A DNA stretch of 64,000 bases from Propylenella binzhouense (GCF_009866965.1 NZ_SPKJ01000002.1:62001-126000), one strand, 5' to 3'. Shown: positions 1 to 7,805, counted from the stretch's first letter. Program-made: numbers and translations. Notes: generated by a model not told the origin, from the sequence alone.

Positions 1-134
1 ACCGCGTGACGGAGTCATTTTCTGGAGTTTCGTCGAGTGGGTTACGCTGCGCGGAACCGGAGCAGCCGCGAAGTGGCTCGGATCCGCAGCGGGAGCGAGC
101 CCGCCTGAACGCGAGCTCGCCCGGCGACGGCTCA

Positions 135-153
135 CCGCCCGCGTAGCGGGCGG
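135..153 (-). terminator. GC-rich hairpin after the copper operon
   Basis: An 8-bp perfect inverted repeat (CCGCCCGC / GCGGGCGG) with a 3-base loop lies just beyond the stop codon of the last minus-strand gene at 160. It is well placed to end that operon. No T-run follows on the minus strand, so intrinsic termination is uncertain. Confidence 0.4.
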
Positions 154-159
154 ACGCCG

Positions 160-513
160 TCAGCTCAGATCGGGTCTGGGAGGATAAGGGTCAGGCGGAC
201 CGGTACGGCCCAGGCTGAAGCTTGCGACCAGCGGGACCGGCTGCTCGGCCGGAGATGAATGGACAGCGGCCACGACGGGCGGCAGCGCGGTCGTGGCGCC
301 GCATAGGGCGAAGCAGGCTTCCATCACCATGCCGCCTTGCTCATCCCCGCCCGGACAGCCGCCACAGTTTTCCGGCGCCGGCATGTCCAGGGAAGCGGCC
401 GCCGCCATGCTCGCGCCCATGCTGACCGCCTGGACGCCATGCGCCACCAATCCCAGCGTCACCGCGAGAATGGTGAGCAATGCAAAGAGACGGCGGGACA
501 GGACTAGGCACAT
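160..513 (-). CDS. Small secreted Cys/Met-rich protein of a metal-resistance operon
   Basis: A 117-residue protein, probably exported. The N-terminus (MCLVLSRRLFALLTILAV) is a basic then hydrophobic signal-like segment, followed by alternating Met and Ala and a central Cys cluster of the form CGGCPG...CFALCG. Such short Cys/Met-rich exported proteins are common beside copper genes, but the family is not named here. The ATG at 513 was chosen because longer frames upstream read into the decayed ExoD gene and lack a signal-peptide pattern. It is the last gene of the minus-strand copper operon. Metal binding is inferred from the Cys/Met content and neighbours only. Confidence 0.5.
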   Translation of the reverse strand: MCLVLSRRLFALLTILAVTLGLVAHGVQAVSMGASMAAAASLDMPAPENCGGCPGGDEQGGMVMEACFALCGATTALPPVVAAVHSSPAEQPVPLVASFSLGRTGPPDPYPPRPDLS

Positions 514-1088
514 AAAATAAAAATAACAGGTTGTCGCCGCGCCGGCAACGACCGCTCCGGCTGATCCGCGCCGCCGCCTGACGGCCCCGTTCCACCCGAC
601 GGCCAAGAACCCAGGGAACACCATCCAGGCCGCCAGCCGCCCCGCGCGGAAACCGCGGCCCGTGCCCGCACATCGGGATCGCAAAATCGGCAACCACAAT
701 CACGGACCACGCCGCTCACGAAAGAGACCCGGTGAGAAATCCGGGCTAGGCGCGGCCGCGAGACGCGCTCCATCACAAGGAGGAGAGGCGTGAGGTAACA
801 GGCGAGCAATCGCAGCGCCCGGGCCGGGACCGGTAGGGTGTGCATCCGGCGCGGCAGTCCGGCCTGCTCTCCAAAGAAGACTAGATGGCCCGCAATCATG
901 ATGATGGGCATTCCAAAGATCATCGAGGCGCTGGGGATCGGGAGAGGCACCGCCTCGGGTACGGACAGGATGAAGAGAGCGGTCCCATGGACGCGCGTCC
1001 CCACGGCCGCCAGAACGGATTGCAGGGGCACATGCTCTCGTTCGGTTTCGCCGAGCTGCTGTAGAATCCCGGAGAGAAGCTGTTCTTA
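514..1088 (-). pseudogene. ExoD-like (exopolysaccharide synthesis) remnant
   Basis: The frame encodes VLAAVGTRVHGTALFILSVP, then PLPIPSAS and FGMPIIMIAG, then PRR and MERVSRPRLARI. These follow the order of the ExoD family: N-terminal amphipathic helix, first hydrophobic pair with the PLP motif, then the ERxxRPRL segment. Upstream in this frame a stop codon precedes GluGln with no ATG. Downstream the expected second hydrophobic half (an IPM/IPF motif) is only found in another frame, so at least one frameshift is likely. ExoD proteins are roughly 190-200 residue membrane proteins; this reads as a decayed copy. A sequencing error could give the same picture. Confidence 0.5.
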
Positions 1089-1248
1089 ATGGCACCTCTC
1101 GGCGCGCAGGTGGCGACACCGCCAGTGTGCGCAAGGCGGCGGCAGGCGCGCAGGGCTCCTCAGCGGTGCTGTGCAAGAAGACCCGTTCCGTCCGCACCGC
1201 CACCCCGTCCCGCGGCGCAGCAAATTACTGCGCCGGCGTGAGCGAGGC

Positions 1249-1806
1249 CTACTCGAGCGCCTTCCTGGCTTCGCTCACGACTTCGGGGGTCACATCGGCC
1301 GACTTCGCCGGAAGCTCGGTCGTTCCTCGCAAGCCGTTCTCTTCGATGTCGGCGATAAGCAGCTTCATTTCGGTTATCTCAAGCACCTGAGATTCGATGA
1401 TCTTGTCAGCGAGTTCGCGCACGCGCGGGTCACTGATGCTCGACTTGCGTGCATTGTTGATGGCAATCGAGTGATGAGGGATCATCGAGCGCATGAACTT
1501 CAGGTCGTCTACCAGAAGCTGGCTCCTATTCACGTAGAGCAAGCCGATGCTGGCCAGAGCGGCCAAGGCCAGTACTGCAACTTTGGCGGCTATACCCTTG
1601 TACATGGACCACATGAACGCCAGCATGACGAGCATCATCACGCTGCCCATAACCAGAGAGGCCACGAACCGGTTGATGCTGAAGAAAGCGTGGTCGAACG
1701 AATAGACAAGATGATACATCAGGAAGAACATGATGAAGGTCGAGGTCGCGATCATCGCCGCGAACCGGCCCCAGTTCATGCCCATCGTCTCTTTGTGCTG
1801 CTTCAT
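1249..1806 (-). CDS. DUF305 family membrane-anchored protein
   Basis: A 185-residue protein with four hydrophobic segments in its first half (around residues 14-30, 40-60, 65-85) and a C-terminal DUF305 domain. The DUF305 hallmark is [16 protein letters not shown], with paired His, followed by helices ending [12 protein letters not shown]305 proteins are ferritin-like helical proteins that recur in copper and silver resistance loci; the His and Met residues are thought to bind metal. The ATG at 1806 has a GAGG element about 8 bases upstream; a TTG seven codons earlier is less likely. It is co-directional with the copper operon and probably part of it. Confidence 0.85.
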   Translation of the reverse strand: MKQHKETMGMNWGRFAAMIATSTFIMFFLMYHLVYSFDHAFFSINRFVASLVMGSVMMLVMLAFMWSMYKGIAAKVAVLALAALASIGLLYVNRSQLLVDDLKFMRSMIPHHSIAINNARKSSISDPRVRELADKIIESQVLEITEMKLLIADIEENGLRGTTELPAKSADVTPEVVSEARKALE

Positions 1807-1816
1807 AACGGAATCC

Positions 1817-1933
1817 TCATCCTGCAAAGCTCGTCTTCAAGCGGCTCCGAAGCATTTTGGCGCGGGCAGGGTCTCCCAAGCCGTCGCTGAACCGGCGCGG
1901 CCAGGCCCGATATGAGTCCGTCTCCGTCTTCAT
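1817..1933 (-). CDS. Possible short coupled ORF, 38 residues
   Basis: Its ATG overlaps the stop codon of the preceding 41-residue membrane protein (ATGA overlap), which would favour translational coupling. The product is basic, with no hydrophobic segment and no motif I recognise. In many bacteria a short membrane segment like the upstream one is fused to a SHOCT domain, and another frame here reads RRALQDED, a SHOCT-like tail. This stretch may therefore be the frameshifted end of a SHOCT protein rather than a real gene. Confidence 0.2.
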   Translation of the reverse strand: MKTETDSYRAWPRRFSDGLGDPARAKMLRSRLKTSFAG

Positions 1934-2055
1934 CGGCGGCCGCCGGACAGGTATTTGAGAAGCGCGGCAATCCCGAGGACGAGCAGGATGGCGACAAGGA
2001 TCCATAGGATCCCCATTCCCCCCATGCCCCAGCCTGTTCCGTCCATCATGTCCAT
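1930..2055 (-). CDS. 41-residue single-span membrane protein
   Basis: A very short gene. The product starts MDMMDGTGWGMGGMGI, continues through one strongly hydrophobic segment (ILWILVAILLVLGIAALL) and ends KYLSGGRR, so it should be a single-pass inner-membrane protein with a Met/Gly-rich outer face. The ATG overlaps the TAA of the upstream gene (TAATG), a coupling arrangement. Met/Gly-rich short membrane proteins of this shape, often with a C-terminal SHOCT domain, are frequent in copper loci; here the SHOCT part is absent or broken. A role in periplasmic copper handling is inference. Confidence 0.6.
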   Translation of the reverse strand: MDMMDGTGWGMGGMGILWILVAILLVLGIAALLKYLSGGRR

Positions 2056-2645
2056 TACTCTTTGTTCTCTGCAGGTGCGGCACCGGCCAGCCTTCGCCAG
2101 GTGCGGCCGTGGTCGATGCTGTGGAGGATTTCGCCATCGGCCGATGCAGCGAAGAGGCGATTCGGATCGCTGGGATCGACCGTGAGGTGCAGCAGGTACG
2201 AGGTTCCGAAGCCCTCGGAGACCGTTGCGAACATTGCTGCGGGCTCGCTCGCCCTCAACTGGCCGTGTCCGAGCATGAAGGCGTACACCGTGCCGTCAGA
2301 CGCGACCTCGACGAGGCTGACCGGCTCGCGCTGAAGGATGGGGGTCCTCGTCCTGGCGCGTCGCCGGTACTCGTCGGCATTCCTGGCTGCGATCCGCTTG
2401 GGCGGGCATTCCACGACGATGTCGACCTCGTCCAGCCCTGCCGATGACACCGCATCCGCGTGCTCGGCGGTGGCGCCGAAAAGCCTGAGCCCTCTGGCGG
2501 TAGCCACGTGCAGCCGCCAGTCCCTCCCGATGTCGGAAATTCCGGCGAGCACTATTTCCGATTGCTGGACAACCGCGTCGGCGACCCGCTTGCCGATCAC
2601 CCCGTAGCCGTTCACCGCCACGCGGACCATTCCGCTTCCTGTCAT
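2055..2645 (-). CDS. Chimeric protein: type II GAPDH N-terminus joined to BNR-repeat C-terminus
   Basis: A 196-residue reading frame with two unrelated halves. Residues 6-105 match the NAD-binding part of type II (archaeal-like) glyceraldehyde-3-phosphate dehydrogenase, with the Rossmann motif VAVNGYGVIGKRVADAV and the later VECPPKRIAARN. From about residue 106 the sequence becomes a BNR/sortilin-type repeat (VSLVEVASDGTVYAF, then LHLTVDPSDPNRLFAAS and GEILHSIDHGRTW), as in the glycosyl-hydrolase-like beta-propeller proteins near copper genes. The GAPDH catalytic Cys domain and most of the propeller are missing, so an internal deletion probably fused two genes in frame. ATG 2645 overlaps the upstream stop (ATGA); ATG 2630 is an alternative. 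Function is doubtful. Confidence 0.6.
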   Translation of the reverse strand: MTGSGMVRVAVNGYGVIGKRVADAVVQQSEIVLAGISDIGRDWRLHVATARGLRLFGATAEHADAVSSAGLDEVDIVVECPPKRIAARNADEYRRRARTRTPILQREPVSLVEVASDGTVYAFMLGHGQLRASEPAAMFATVSEGFGTSYLLHLTVDPSDPNRLFAASADGEILHSIDHGRTWRRLAGAAPAENKE

Positions 2646-3136
2646 GTCGCGTTCCCCAGTTTTCGGGTCGGGCGAACCCACCAGAAGGCGATCCCCGGGA
2701 TGACGAGCCACTGGGCGAGCGGGGACAATCCAGTGCCTATGCCGGGCAGCACCGGCATCAGGTTCGAGTAAGCCCATGTGCCGCGGACTTCGGTGTTCAG
2801 CCATTCGCTGAACACCGTGTAACCGAGGCCGATTCCGATCGTGATGAGTGCCACCGCCCCAAAGCGCTCGCCTGGCCAGCGATCGTCGCCTGCGGCCATA
2901 AGCCCGCCTAGAAGTGCGGTCAGCCCGATCAATACGTCGCCTGCCGTGCAGTGGGGGACCGCGAAGGCAATCTCCGCGGTCGTGCCGTCCCGCCAGAGGG
3001 TGTAGAGAGGGAGCTGCGCGACCTCCCAGCCAAGGTTGCCGATCGCCAGCAGCGCGAAATAGCGCCGCAACGATCGCAGCCAGAGCGGAGAAGCCGCGCA
3101 GGTCGGAATTACCATCGCTTCGCCCCGCCTCGTCAC
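2642..3136 (-). CDS. Conserved integral membrane protein, unknown function
   Basis: A 164-residue protein with about four or five hydrophobic segments (near residues 23-40, 58-80, 88-110, 135-155) and the motif WEVAQLPLYTLW in the first helix. The C-terminal part ends WWVRPTRKL on the positive-inside pattern. It sits between the small periplasmic protein and the chimeric gene, overlapping both by 4 bases (GTGA and ATGA), so all three are probably translated together. I do not recognise a named family. GTG 3136 is chosen for the overlap; ATG 3115 is an alternative. Confidence 0.6.
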   Translation of the reverse strand: MTRRGEAMVIPTCAASPLWLRSLRRYFALLAIGNLGWEVAQLPLYTLWRDGTTAEIAFAVPHCTAGDVLIGLTALLGGLMAAGDDRWPGERFGAVALITIGIGLGYTVFSEWLNTEVRGTWAYSNLMPVLPGIGTGLSPLAQWLVIPGIAFWWVRPTRKLGNAT

Positions 3137-3411
3137 GGCGCGCCGATCAAGCCGCCGGCGAGCTCGGATGCGAGCCGCTGCTGGGTTTCATCCAGCTCCT
3201 GATAGAGCGCTTCGGCCGCAGGCCTGATGTTCCTCACCATTTCGAGGCGTGCGGCGAGCGCGGTCTCGTGCCTCTCGAGAAGTGTCGGCCAGCCCGGCTG
3301 CCCCTGTGCAGGCGCCTCGTGGTCCTGGCTGTCCTGAGCCATTGCTCCGGAGCCCCAAAGCATGGTGGCCGCTGTCACGGCCGCTGCGATGGTGGATCTG
3401 TTGCTGTTCAT
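3133..3411 (-). CDS. Small periplasmic helical protein
   Basis: A 92-residue protein with a signal peptide (MNSNRSTIAAAVTAATMLW...AMA, cleavage likely after AMAQ). The mature part is short and helical, with ETALAARLEMVRNIRPAAEA and LDETQQRLASEL. The ETQQRL segment is reminiscent of the LTxxQ repeats of Spy/CpxP-type periplasmic proteins, but similarity is weak. A good ribosome-binding site (GGGAG) precedes ATG 3411. It lies 11 bases after the multicopper oxidase gene in the same operon, which fits a periplasmic accessory role in copper stress (inference). Confidence 0.6.
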   Translation of the reverse strand: MNSNRSTIAAAVTAATMLWGSGAMAQDSQDHEAPAQGQPGWPTLLERHETALAARLEMVRNIRPAAEALYQELDETQQRLASELAGGLIGAP

Positions 3412-3422
3412 TGCTATCTCCC

Positions 3423-4946
3423 TCAGCTTCGTCCGGGCGCAGTTTCGTAGGCAACCTCGGTTATCATGCCGGCGGCCATGTGGAGGAGGTTGTGGCAGTG
3501 GAAGGGCCAACGTCCCGGATTGTCGGTATCGAAGGCGATGGTCACGGCACCGTTCACCGGCACCAGGACCGTGTCGCGCACGGCCCCCTTCAGCGGGCGC
3601 CCGTTTATCCCGATGACCTGGAAGTGATGCCCGTGCAGATGCATCGGATGAGCCATCGGGCTCACGTTGCGCATCTCGATGGCCACCCGCTGACCCGGAT
3701 GCACTTCGATCGGTGTGTGGTTCCCCCAGGTCCGGTCGTCAATCGACCAGACGTAGCCCATCATCGTGCCGGTCAATGCGGTGCGGAAGGTGACATCCGC
3801 ATGCCGGTGCGGAAGCGGATCCACGGCGAATAGGCTCTCCTCAAGGGAAAGATCGACCGGCGGTGCTGCGCTTCCCGCCTCTCCGGCCACCCGGGCGATG
3901 GGACTTCCTTGCGTTGCGAGGATGATCCCCGTTCTTTCCCTGTCGCCCTCCCGCTGTGCGAGGATCGGCCAGGCGCCGCCTTCGCGTGGCAGGCTGAGAA
4001 CCACGTCGAGCCGCTGGCCCATGGTCATGCCGAACCGCTTGCCCTTGACCGGCCGTACGGGGTTGCCATCGGCGGCAATCACCGTCCCCTGGAGGGTGCC
4101 GAGATCGATCTGAAATGCGCTGGTCGTGGCGCCGTTGATGATCCTCAGCCGCACGCGGCCGCCGCGCTCCACCGTGACGACCTCCGGGTCGTCAAGGGTG
4201 CGGTCATTGGCGAGATACGCATCGTACTCGACGTCGTTCAGGTCCGGCTGACCGGGACCACCGGCATGGGCGTCGGGTGCCACCGTGAGACCGGAGAGCG
4301 GGACATCGGGCTCGTCTCCGGTCATGTGATCCATGCCGGCCATGCCTCCATGGCCCATCGAAGATACATTCTCGGTTGCATGCGCCATGGCGCTGCCCCG
4401 GAGATCGGCCAGCAGCTCGGTAGGATCGCGGAATGTGAAATCGTGCAGGAGGATGACAACCTCCTGCACATCGGCCCGAAGGTCCTCAGGAGTGCGGACG
4501 ATCAGCGGCGCCGCGAGCAGCAGCTGCTCCTGCAGGCCGAGATGCGAATGCATCCAGTGGGTGCCTGGCCGCGGCTCATAATCATAGCGCCGGACTTCGT
4601 TCGGCCGGAGTGCTGCATGTGGCCCGATGACAACGCCGTCCTTGCTCCACTCGGGCGTCTGGCCATGCCAATGGACAATGGTGTCCTCGGCCGTGGCGTT
4701 GTGAAGGTCGACGGTAAAACCCTCGCCCGGATCGAGCGCGATCCCGTGCGAGCCGCCAGGTTTGGTAATCCCGAAGACGGATGCCGCGCGACCGCGGACA
4801 TCGAGCGTTCGACGTTCGATCCTCAGCGGGGTTGCTGCCCCGGCGAATGCGGACCGCACCGCACCGGGCAAGAAGGCGTTCGTTCCGGCCAAGGCTGCCG
4901 ATGTTCCGGCAAGCGCCATAAGGTGACGACGGGTAATCGATATCAT
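3423..4946 (-). CDS. copA: Tat-exported multicopper oxidase (CopA/CueO type)
   Basis: A 507-residue periplasmic laccase-like oxidase that would oxidise Cu(I) to Cu(II) in copper detoxification. It starts with a twin-arginine leader (MISITRRHLMALAG). All four copper-binding clusters are visible: HWHG (His92, His94), HSH (His133, His135), HPMHLHGHHF, and HCHNLLHMAAGM near the C-terminus (from His483, with the T1 axial Met). A Met/His-rich insert (MGHGGMAGMDHM, residues 197-208) resembles the copper-binding loops of CueO and CopA. The ATG at 4946 starts the Tat leader; upstream in-frame codons do not add to it. It is the main enzyme of the minus-strand copper operon. The symbol copA is by family; the closest type is not certain. 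Confidence 0.9.
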   Translation of the reverse strand: MISITRRHLMALAGTSAALAGTNAFLPGAVRSAFAGAATPLRIERRTLDVRGRAASVFGITKPGGSHGIALDPGEGFTVDLHNATAEDTIVHWHGQTPEWSKDGVVIGPHAALRPNEVRRYDYEPRPGTHWMHSHLGLQEQLLLAAPLIVRTPEDLRADVQEVVILLHDFTFRDPTELLADLRGSAMAHATENVSSMGHGGMAGMDHMTGDEPDVPLSGLTVAPDAHAGGPGQPDLNDVEYDAYLANDRTLDDPEVVTVERGGRVRLRIINGATTSAFQIDLGTLQGTVIAADGNPVRPVKGKRFGMTMGQRLDVVLSLPREGGAWPILAQREGDRERTGIILATQGSPIARVAGEAGSAAPPVDLSLEESLFAVDPLPHRHADVTFRTALTGTMMGYVWSIDDRTWGNHTPIEVHPGQRVAIEMRNVSPMAHPMHLHGHHFQVIGINGRPLKGAVRDTVLVPVNGAVTIAFDTDNPGRWPFHCHNLLHMAAGMITEVAYETAPGRS

Positions 4947-5064
4947 TGTGCACCATTGATCTGATGGGTCCGGACGGCCGGTACTCGCGTATGAGCACCG
5001 GGCGAGCGTCTGACGCGGGCGCGGAATCGTCGCTGCGCTCACCTCACCGGCAGCAGCTGCCGGC

Positions 5065-5499
5065 TCAGATCAGATGGCGGGGAGGAGGGATGGGAGGCGT
5101 GCTCTCGCGACCGCCCAGGAGGCTTGTTTGGGTGAGCCAGGCACCGGAGCACACGCTGGTGAGCTCGGTCGCCGGAAATGGCGCGGGAAGAGCGGAGCCG
5201 CAAGCAAGCGGCGAGTGCGGACTGCCACAATGGCGCATTCCTCCGCCGCCACGTTCGGCGGCGCAGTCCCTTGGGGCGAACTCACTTGCTACGGCAATAA
5301 GCCAGACGCGGCCGGCACCTTCGGCAGATTCAGCGGACGCGCCGTCCAGTGTCACAGCCAACAACTGATCTGCGTGGTCGGTGCCAGTCGCAGCGCTCGC
5401 GTGCGGCTGTCCGGCGAATCCGGAAAGCAGGACGGCCGCGATGAGGAGCATCCTGGTCGCGAAACCTGCCGCACCGAATGTCCTGCCGGCTAACCGCAC
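5065..5499 (-). CDS. Secreted hypothetical protein heading the copper operon
   Basis: A 144-residue protein with a signal peptide (VRLAGRTFGAAGFATRMLLIAAVLLSGFAG...ASA). The mature part has several Cys (APRDC, MRHC, SPLAC, SVCSG) and ends in a proline-rich tail. GTG 5499 is preceded by AAGGAG at 6-base spacing, which decides the start over the ATG at 5451. It is the first gene of the minus-strand copper run, 118 bases before the oxidase. I do not recognise a family; similar short exported proteins with a proline-rich end occur next to metal resistance genes. Confidence 0.5.
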   Translation of the reverse strand: MRLAGRTFGAAGFATRMLLIAAVLLSGFAGQPHASAATGTDHADQLLAVTLDGASAESAEGAGRVWLIAVASEFAPRDCAAERGGGGMRHCGSPHSPLACGSALPAPFPATELTSVCSGAWLTQTSLLGGRESTPPIPPPRHLI

Positions 5500-6083
5500 T
5501 GGAGCTCCTTTGGACTGCCTCTGCCCATGGCTGGTCAACAAAGATATAAAGACCGGAGCAGCGATCACTGACATAGGTCAATGTGCAGCGCTGCGCCAGC
5601 CTGCATGTCTGCTTCGGATTGACCCTAACCAACGGGACGTCTCGTGCGCCGAGGACCAACTCGAGATCGCAACGAGTTCAAGGCCGACAAGCGCTGGAAG
5701 AGGCGGGTTGGGCCGCCGCTGCCGTTGGTTTGAGAAGCACCGCCGATCGTCGTTGAAATCCTTCCGTCAGCGGGGTGCGATTCAGTCGAGCACGCATCTG
5801 AACACGAGGAAGCTCGTGGAGCGTCTCGAAGCATAGTAGTGACTCGTCGTAATTCATCGCAGCTTCGGCTGTCGTCGGAGCTCTTGGGAAGCGCGGTCAT
5901 AGTGCGGCAGCGAGTAAGAAGTTCGCATCTTCATCCACGATGGGGCGCCGCTTCGGCGTAGGGCGACAGGATGCTCCCGAGTAACGTGGCGAGCCTGAGC
6001 GTAAGCGATCGCTGTATGGCGTAGGTGGTGCGCCGCAAAGGATTCGAACCAAGCTGTCGCCAGAGTTCGACCGTGAATGCTTA
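5500..6083. other. Intergenic stretch between integrase and copper operon
   Basis: No coding frame here has a convincing product. The only structured element I can identify is the tRNA 3'-end-like fragment at 6026-6050. The promoter of the copper operon must lie in the part nearest 5500, but I cannot place it; a TTGACC at about 5576 on the minus strand is only a candidate -35. Confidence 0.4.
6026..6050 (-). other. tRNA 3'-end-like fragment (possible attachment-site remnant)
   Basis: On the minus strand the sequence GGTTCGAATCC is followed by TTT, then GCGGCGC, A, and CCA. This is exactly the spacing of a tRNA T-loop, T-stem 3' strand, acceptor 3' strand, discriminator and CCA tail. The 5' side of the T-stem does not pair (CTTGG against CCTTT), and there is no tRNA body, so it is not a functional gene. 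It lies 34 bases beyond the integrase stop codon, where integrative elements often keep a piece of their target tRNA. Confidence 0.4.
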
Positions 6084-7373
6084 TCATGCTGCCTTCGCGA
6101 AGCCGCGGCGGGTCGTGCCGCGCTTGGTCTTAGCGGTTTTCGCTCGTGGGCCGTCCAGCAACTCCGCCATCCGAGCTGCAACCTGATCCGCAGCGACCAC
6201 CAAGGCGACATCGAGGTGGACATACCCCTGTGTGACGCCACGAGGGGCGTGTCCGAGTAAGCCCTTGATTGTCAGCTCCGAAAAGTTCAGGTCGCCGGCT
6301 ACGCTCGCGAAGGTATGGCGGAGAGTGTGGGGAGTAACCTGAGTTAGTCCGGCCCGAGCGCAGACGCGATCGAGCACGCGCACGACACCCACGAAGTGAC
6401 CTTCGCCCCAGTCGGCTGGGAACAGGTAGGGCCAGCCCATGCTCACCCTCATCTGCTCCGTGATGCATGCGACAGCCGCCTTGCCGATCGCACGGACCTG
6501 CTCCCCACCCTTCGTGTCCGGGAAGCTCACGTAACTCCGGCGCGTGTTGATCCACGCGCGTTCAAGCGCGAGCGCTTCCATCCGGCGGAAGCCGGTGAGC
6601 AGCAAGAGCCGGATGGCGGCCAAGCCGGTCGGGTGCTCACCTTCTTCCTCGCACTCGCGCATCGTGCGACCGAGCAGTTGCAGTTCCTCCTCGCTGAGGC
6701 GCCGCTTCTTCTGATTCCCGGCGACTTGGCGGACGCCGGCGGCCGGGTTCCTCTCGATGAGCTCCAGCCGGAGGGCGTGCCCAAGAATGCTCCGCAATGT
6801 ACCCACCGTCCTGCCCGCAACCCCCGCTCCGCCCGTCGTCCTTCCGCCTCTCCCCTTCCGGCCCTTCGCCGACTTGCCCTCCATGATGTCGGCCTGCATC
6901 GCTTCGATGTCGCGGAGCGTGAGGCCACGAGCCGTGCGCGATCCGATCAGCGGCTTAATGTGCGAATCAATCCGGCTCTCGTCCGAATCTAGCGTGGAGG
7001 CCTTGATCGGCTTTCGCTTGCGCCCGAGGATGCGACCCGCTCGGGCCTGCTCGAGATACCAGTCGCAAACCTCGGCGACGGTCATTCCCTCTCGCGCCGC
7101 GTGGCGTTCGGCCGACGGGTCTTCGCCCCGCGCCGCTGCGGCCAGCTTCTGTCGAGCGAACTCGCGTGCCTGTTCCGGTGCGAGCACTCCATGCTGTCCC
7201 AGAACCAGGCGCCGGGTGCGCCCCTCCGCGTTGCGATACTGGATCAGGTATGTCTTCACGCCTGACGGCTTCACCCGAATGCCGAAGCCGCGCAGCTCGG
7301 CGTCCCAGGCGAACACGTCCCGGCCCGCCTGCGGCTGGAGGCCATCGACTGTACGCTTCGTGATCTTGGTCAT
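6084..7373 (-). CDS. Tyrosine-recombinase integrase
   Basis: A 429-residue site-specific integrase. The N-terminus (to about residue 95) is the DUF4102 arm-type DNA-binding domain common in integrases that target tRNA genes. A core-binding region follows, then the catalytic domain from about residue 225. Catalytic residues are visible: Arg263 in LTGFRRME, Lys288 in DTKGG, His349 and Arg352 in PHTLRHTF, His375 in LLGHAP and Tyr384 in TQGYVHL. The set is complete, so the enzyme is probably active. ATG 7373 has an AGGTAGGA site. It is transcribed away from the tRNA-Gly fragment at 7590-7636, its likely recombination site. Confidence 0.93.
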   Translation of the reverse strand: MTKITKRTVDGLQPQAGRDVFAWDAELRGFGIRVKPSGVKTYLIQYRNAEGRTRRLVLGQHGVLAPEQAREFARQKLAAAARGEDPSAERHAAREGMTVAEVCDWYLEQARAGRILGRKRKPIKASTLDSDESRIDSHIKPLIGSRTARGLTLRDIEAMQADIMEGKSAKGRKGRGGRTTGGAGVAGRTVGTLRSILGHALRLELIERNPAAGVRQVAGNQKKRRLSEEELQLLGRTMRECEEEGEHPTGLAAIRLLLLTGFRRMEALALERAWINTRRSYVSFPDTKGGEQVRAIGKAAVACITEQMRVSMGWPYLFPADWGEGHFVGVVRVLDRVCARAGLTQVTPHTLRHTFASVAGDLNFSELTIKGLLGHAPRGVTQGYVHLDVALVVAADQVAARMAELLDGPRAKTAKTKRGTTRRGFAKAA

Positions 7374-7539
7374 GATCCTACCTTCTATGCGTTCCGAGTT
7401 CGTTCCGTTTCTGCTTCCCCGGCCATGGCGGCGGAGGGCGGGGAAGCACGGGGGAAGCACGCGGGCGCAACTTGAGGGGCCGCTTGAGGATACCCCAGCG
7501 AAGATTGGTGTAGAGATTTCCTTTTGCCTGTGAGGGGCT

Positions 7540-7576
7540 TAGCGAGTTATAGCGAGCAAAGACAGGCTCTAGCGAA
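7540..7576 (+). repeat. Three TAGCGA direct repeats next to the att core
   Basis: TAGCGA occurs at 7540-7545, 7550-7555 and 7570-7575, just before the tRNA-Gly fragment and upstream of the integrase start. Arm-type integrase or excisionase binding sites are often short direct repeats at this position. The assignment is inference from position and repetition only. Confidence 0.3.
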
Positions 7577-7589
7577 AACTCACGAACGA

Positions 7590-7636
7590 CCTTGCCAAGG
7601 TTGGGGTCGAGGGTTCGAATCCCTTCGCCCGCTCCA
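7590..7636 (+). other. 3' fragment of tRNA-Gly(GCC), probable att site
   Basis: CCTTGCCAAGG (anticodon arm with GCC), then GGGTTCGAATCCC (T-arm), then an acceptor 3' strand and CCA match the 3' portion of a bacterial tRNA-Gly(GCC). The 5' half (acceptor 5' strand and D-arm) is absent, so it is not a gene. This is the usual structure of the duplicated attachment core left at the far end of an element that entered the 3' end of a tRNA gene. By that geometry, the element lies to the left, and sequence right of 7636 is the former flank. The integrase starts 217 bases away. Minus-strand frames over this site are translation artefacts. Confidence 0.75.
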
Positions 7637-7805
7637 GTTTCCCAACATTTCCATAACTTTTCGCTTTCGGGCGGCGGGCCATAGGCAACCGGCAAGGTAA
7701 CGCGATACCTGTCCCGGCTGGGTACCAATTACCCTCTCGCCATTGGCTCTAGCCCCCTTGTGTCCTATCTGATTGGGGCGCTTGATCAGCAAAGGGGGGC
7801 TCAGA

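Noticed and set aside
5854-6087. Short minus-strand frame downstream of the integrase
   Set aside because: It translates the tRNA-like fragment (WFESFAAHH) and has no other support.
7378-7792. Two minus-strand frames over the tRNA-Gly fragment
   Set aside because: Their peptide segments (GEGIRTLDPNLGKVV and RRDSNPRPQPWQGRS) are the well-known artefacts of translating a tRNA-Gly gene backwards.
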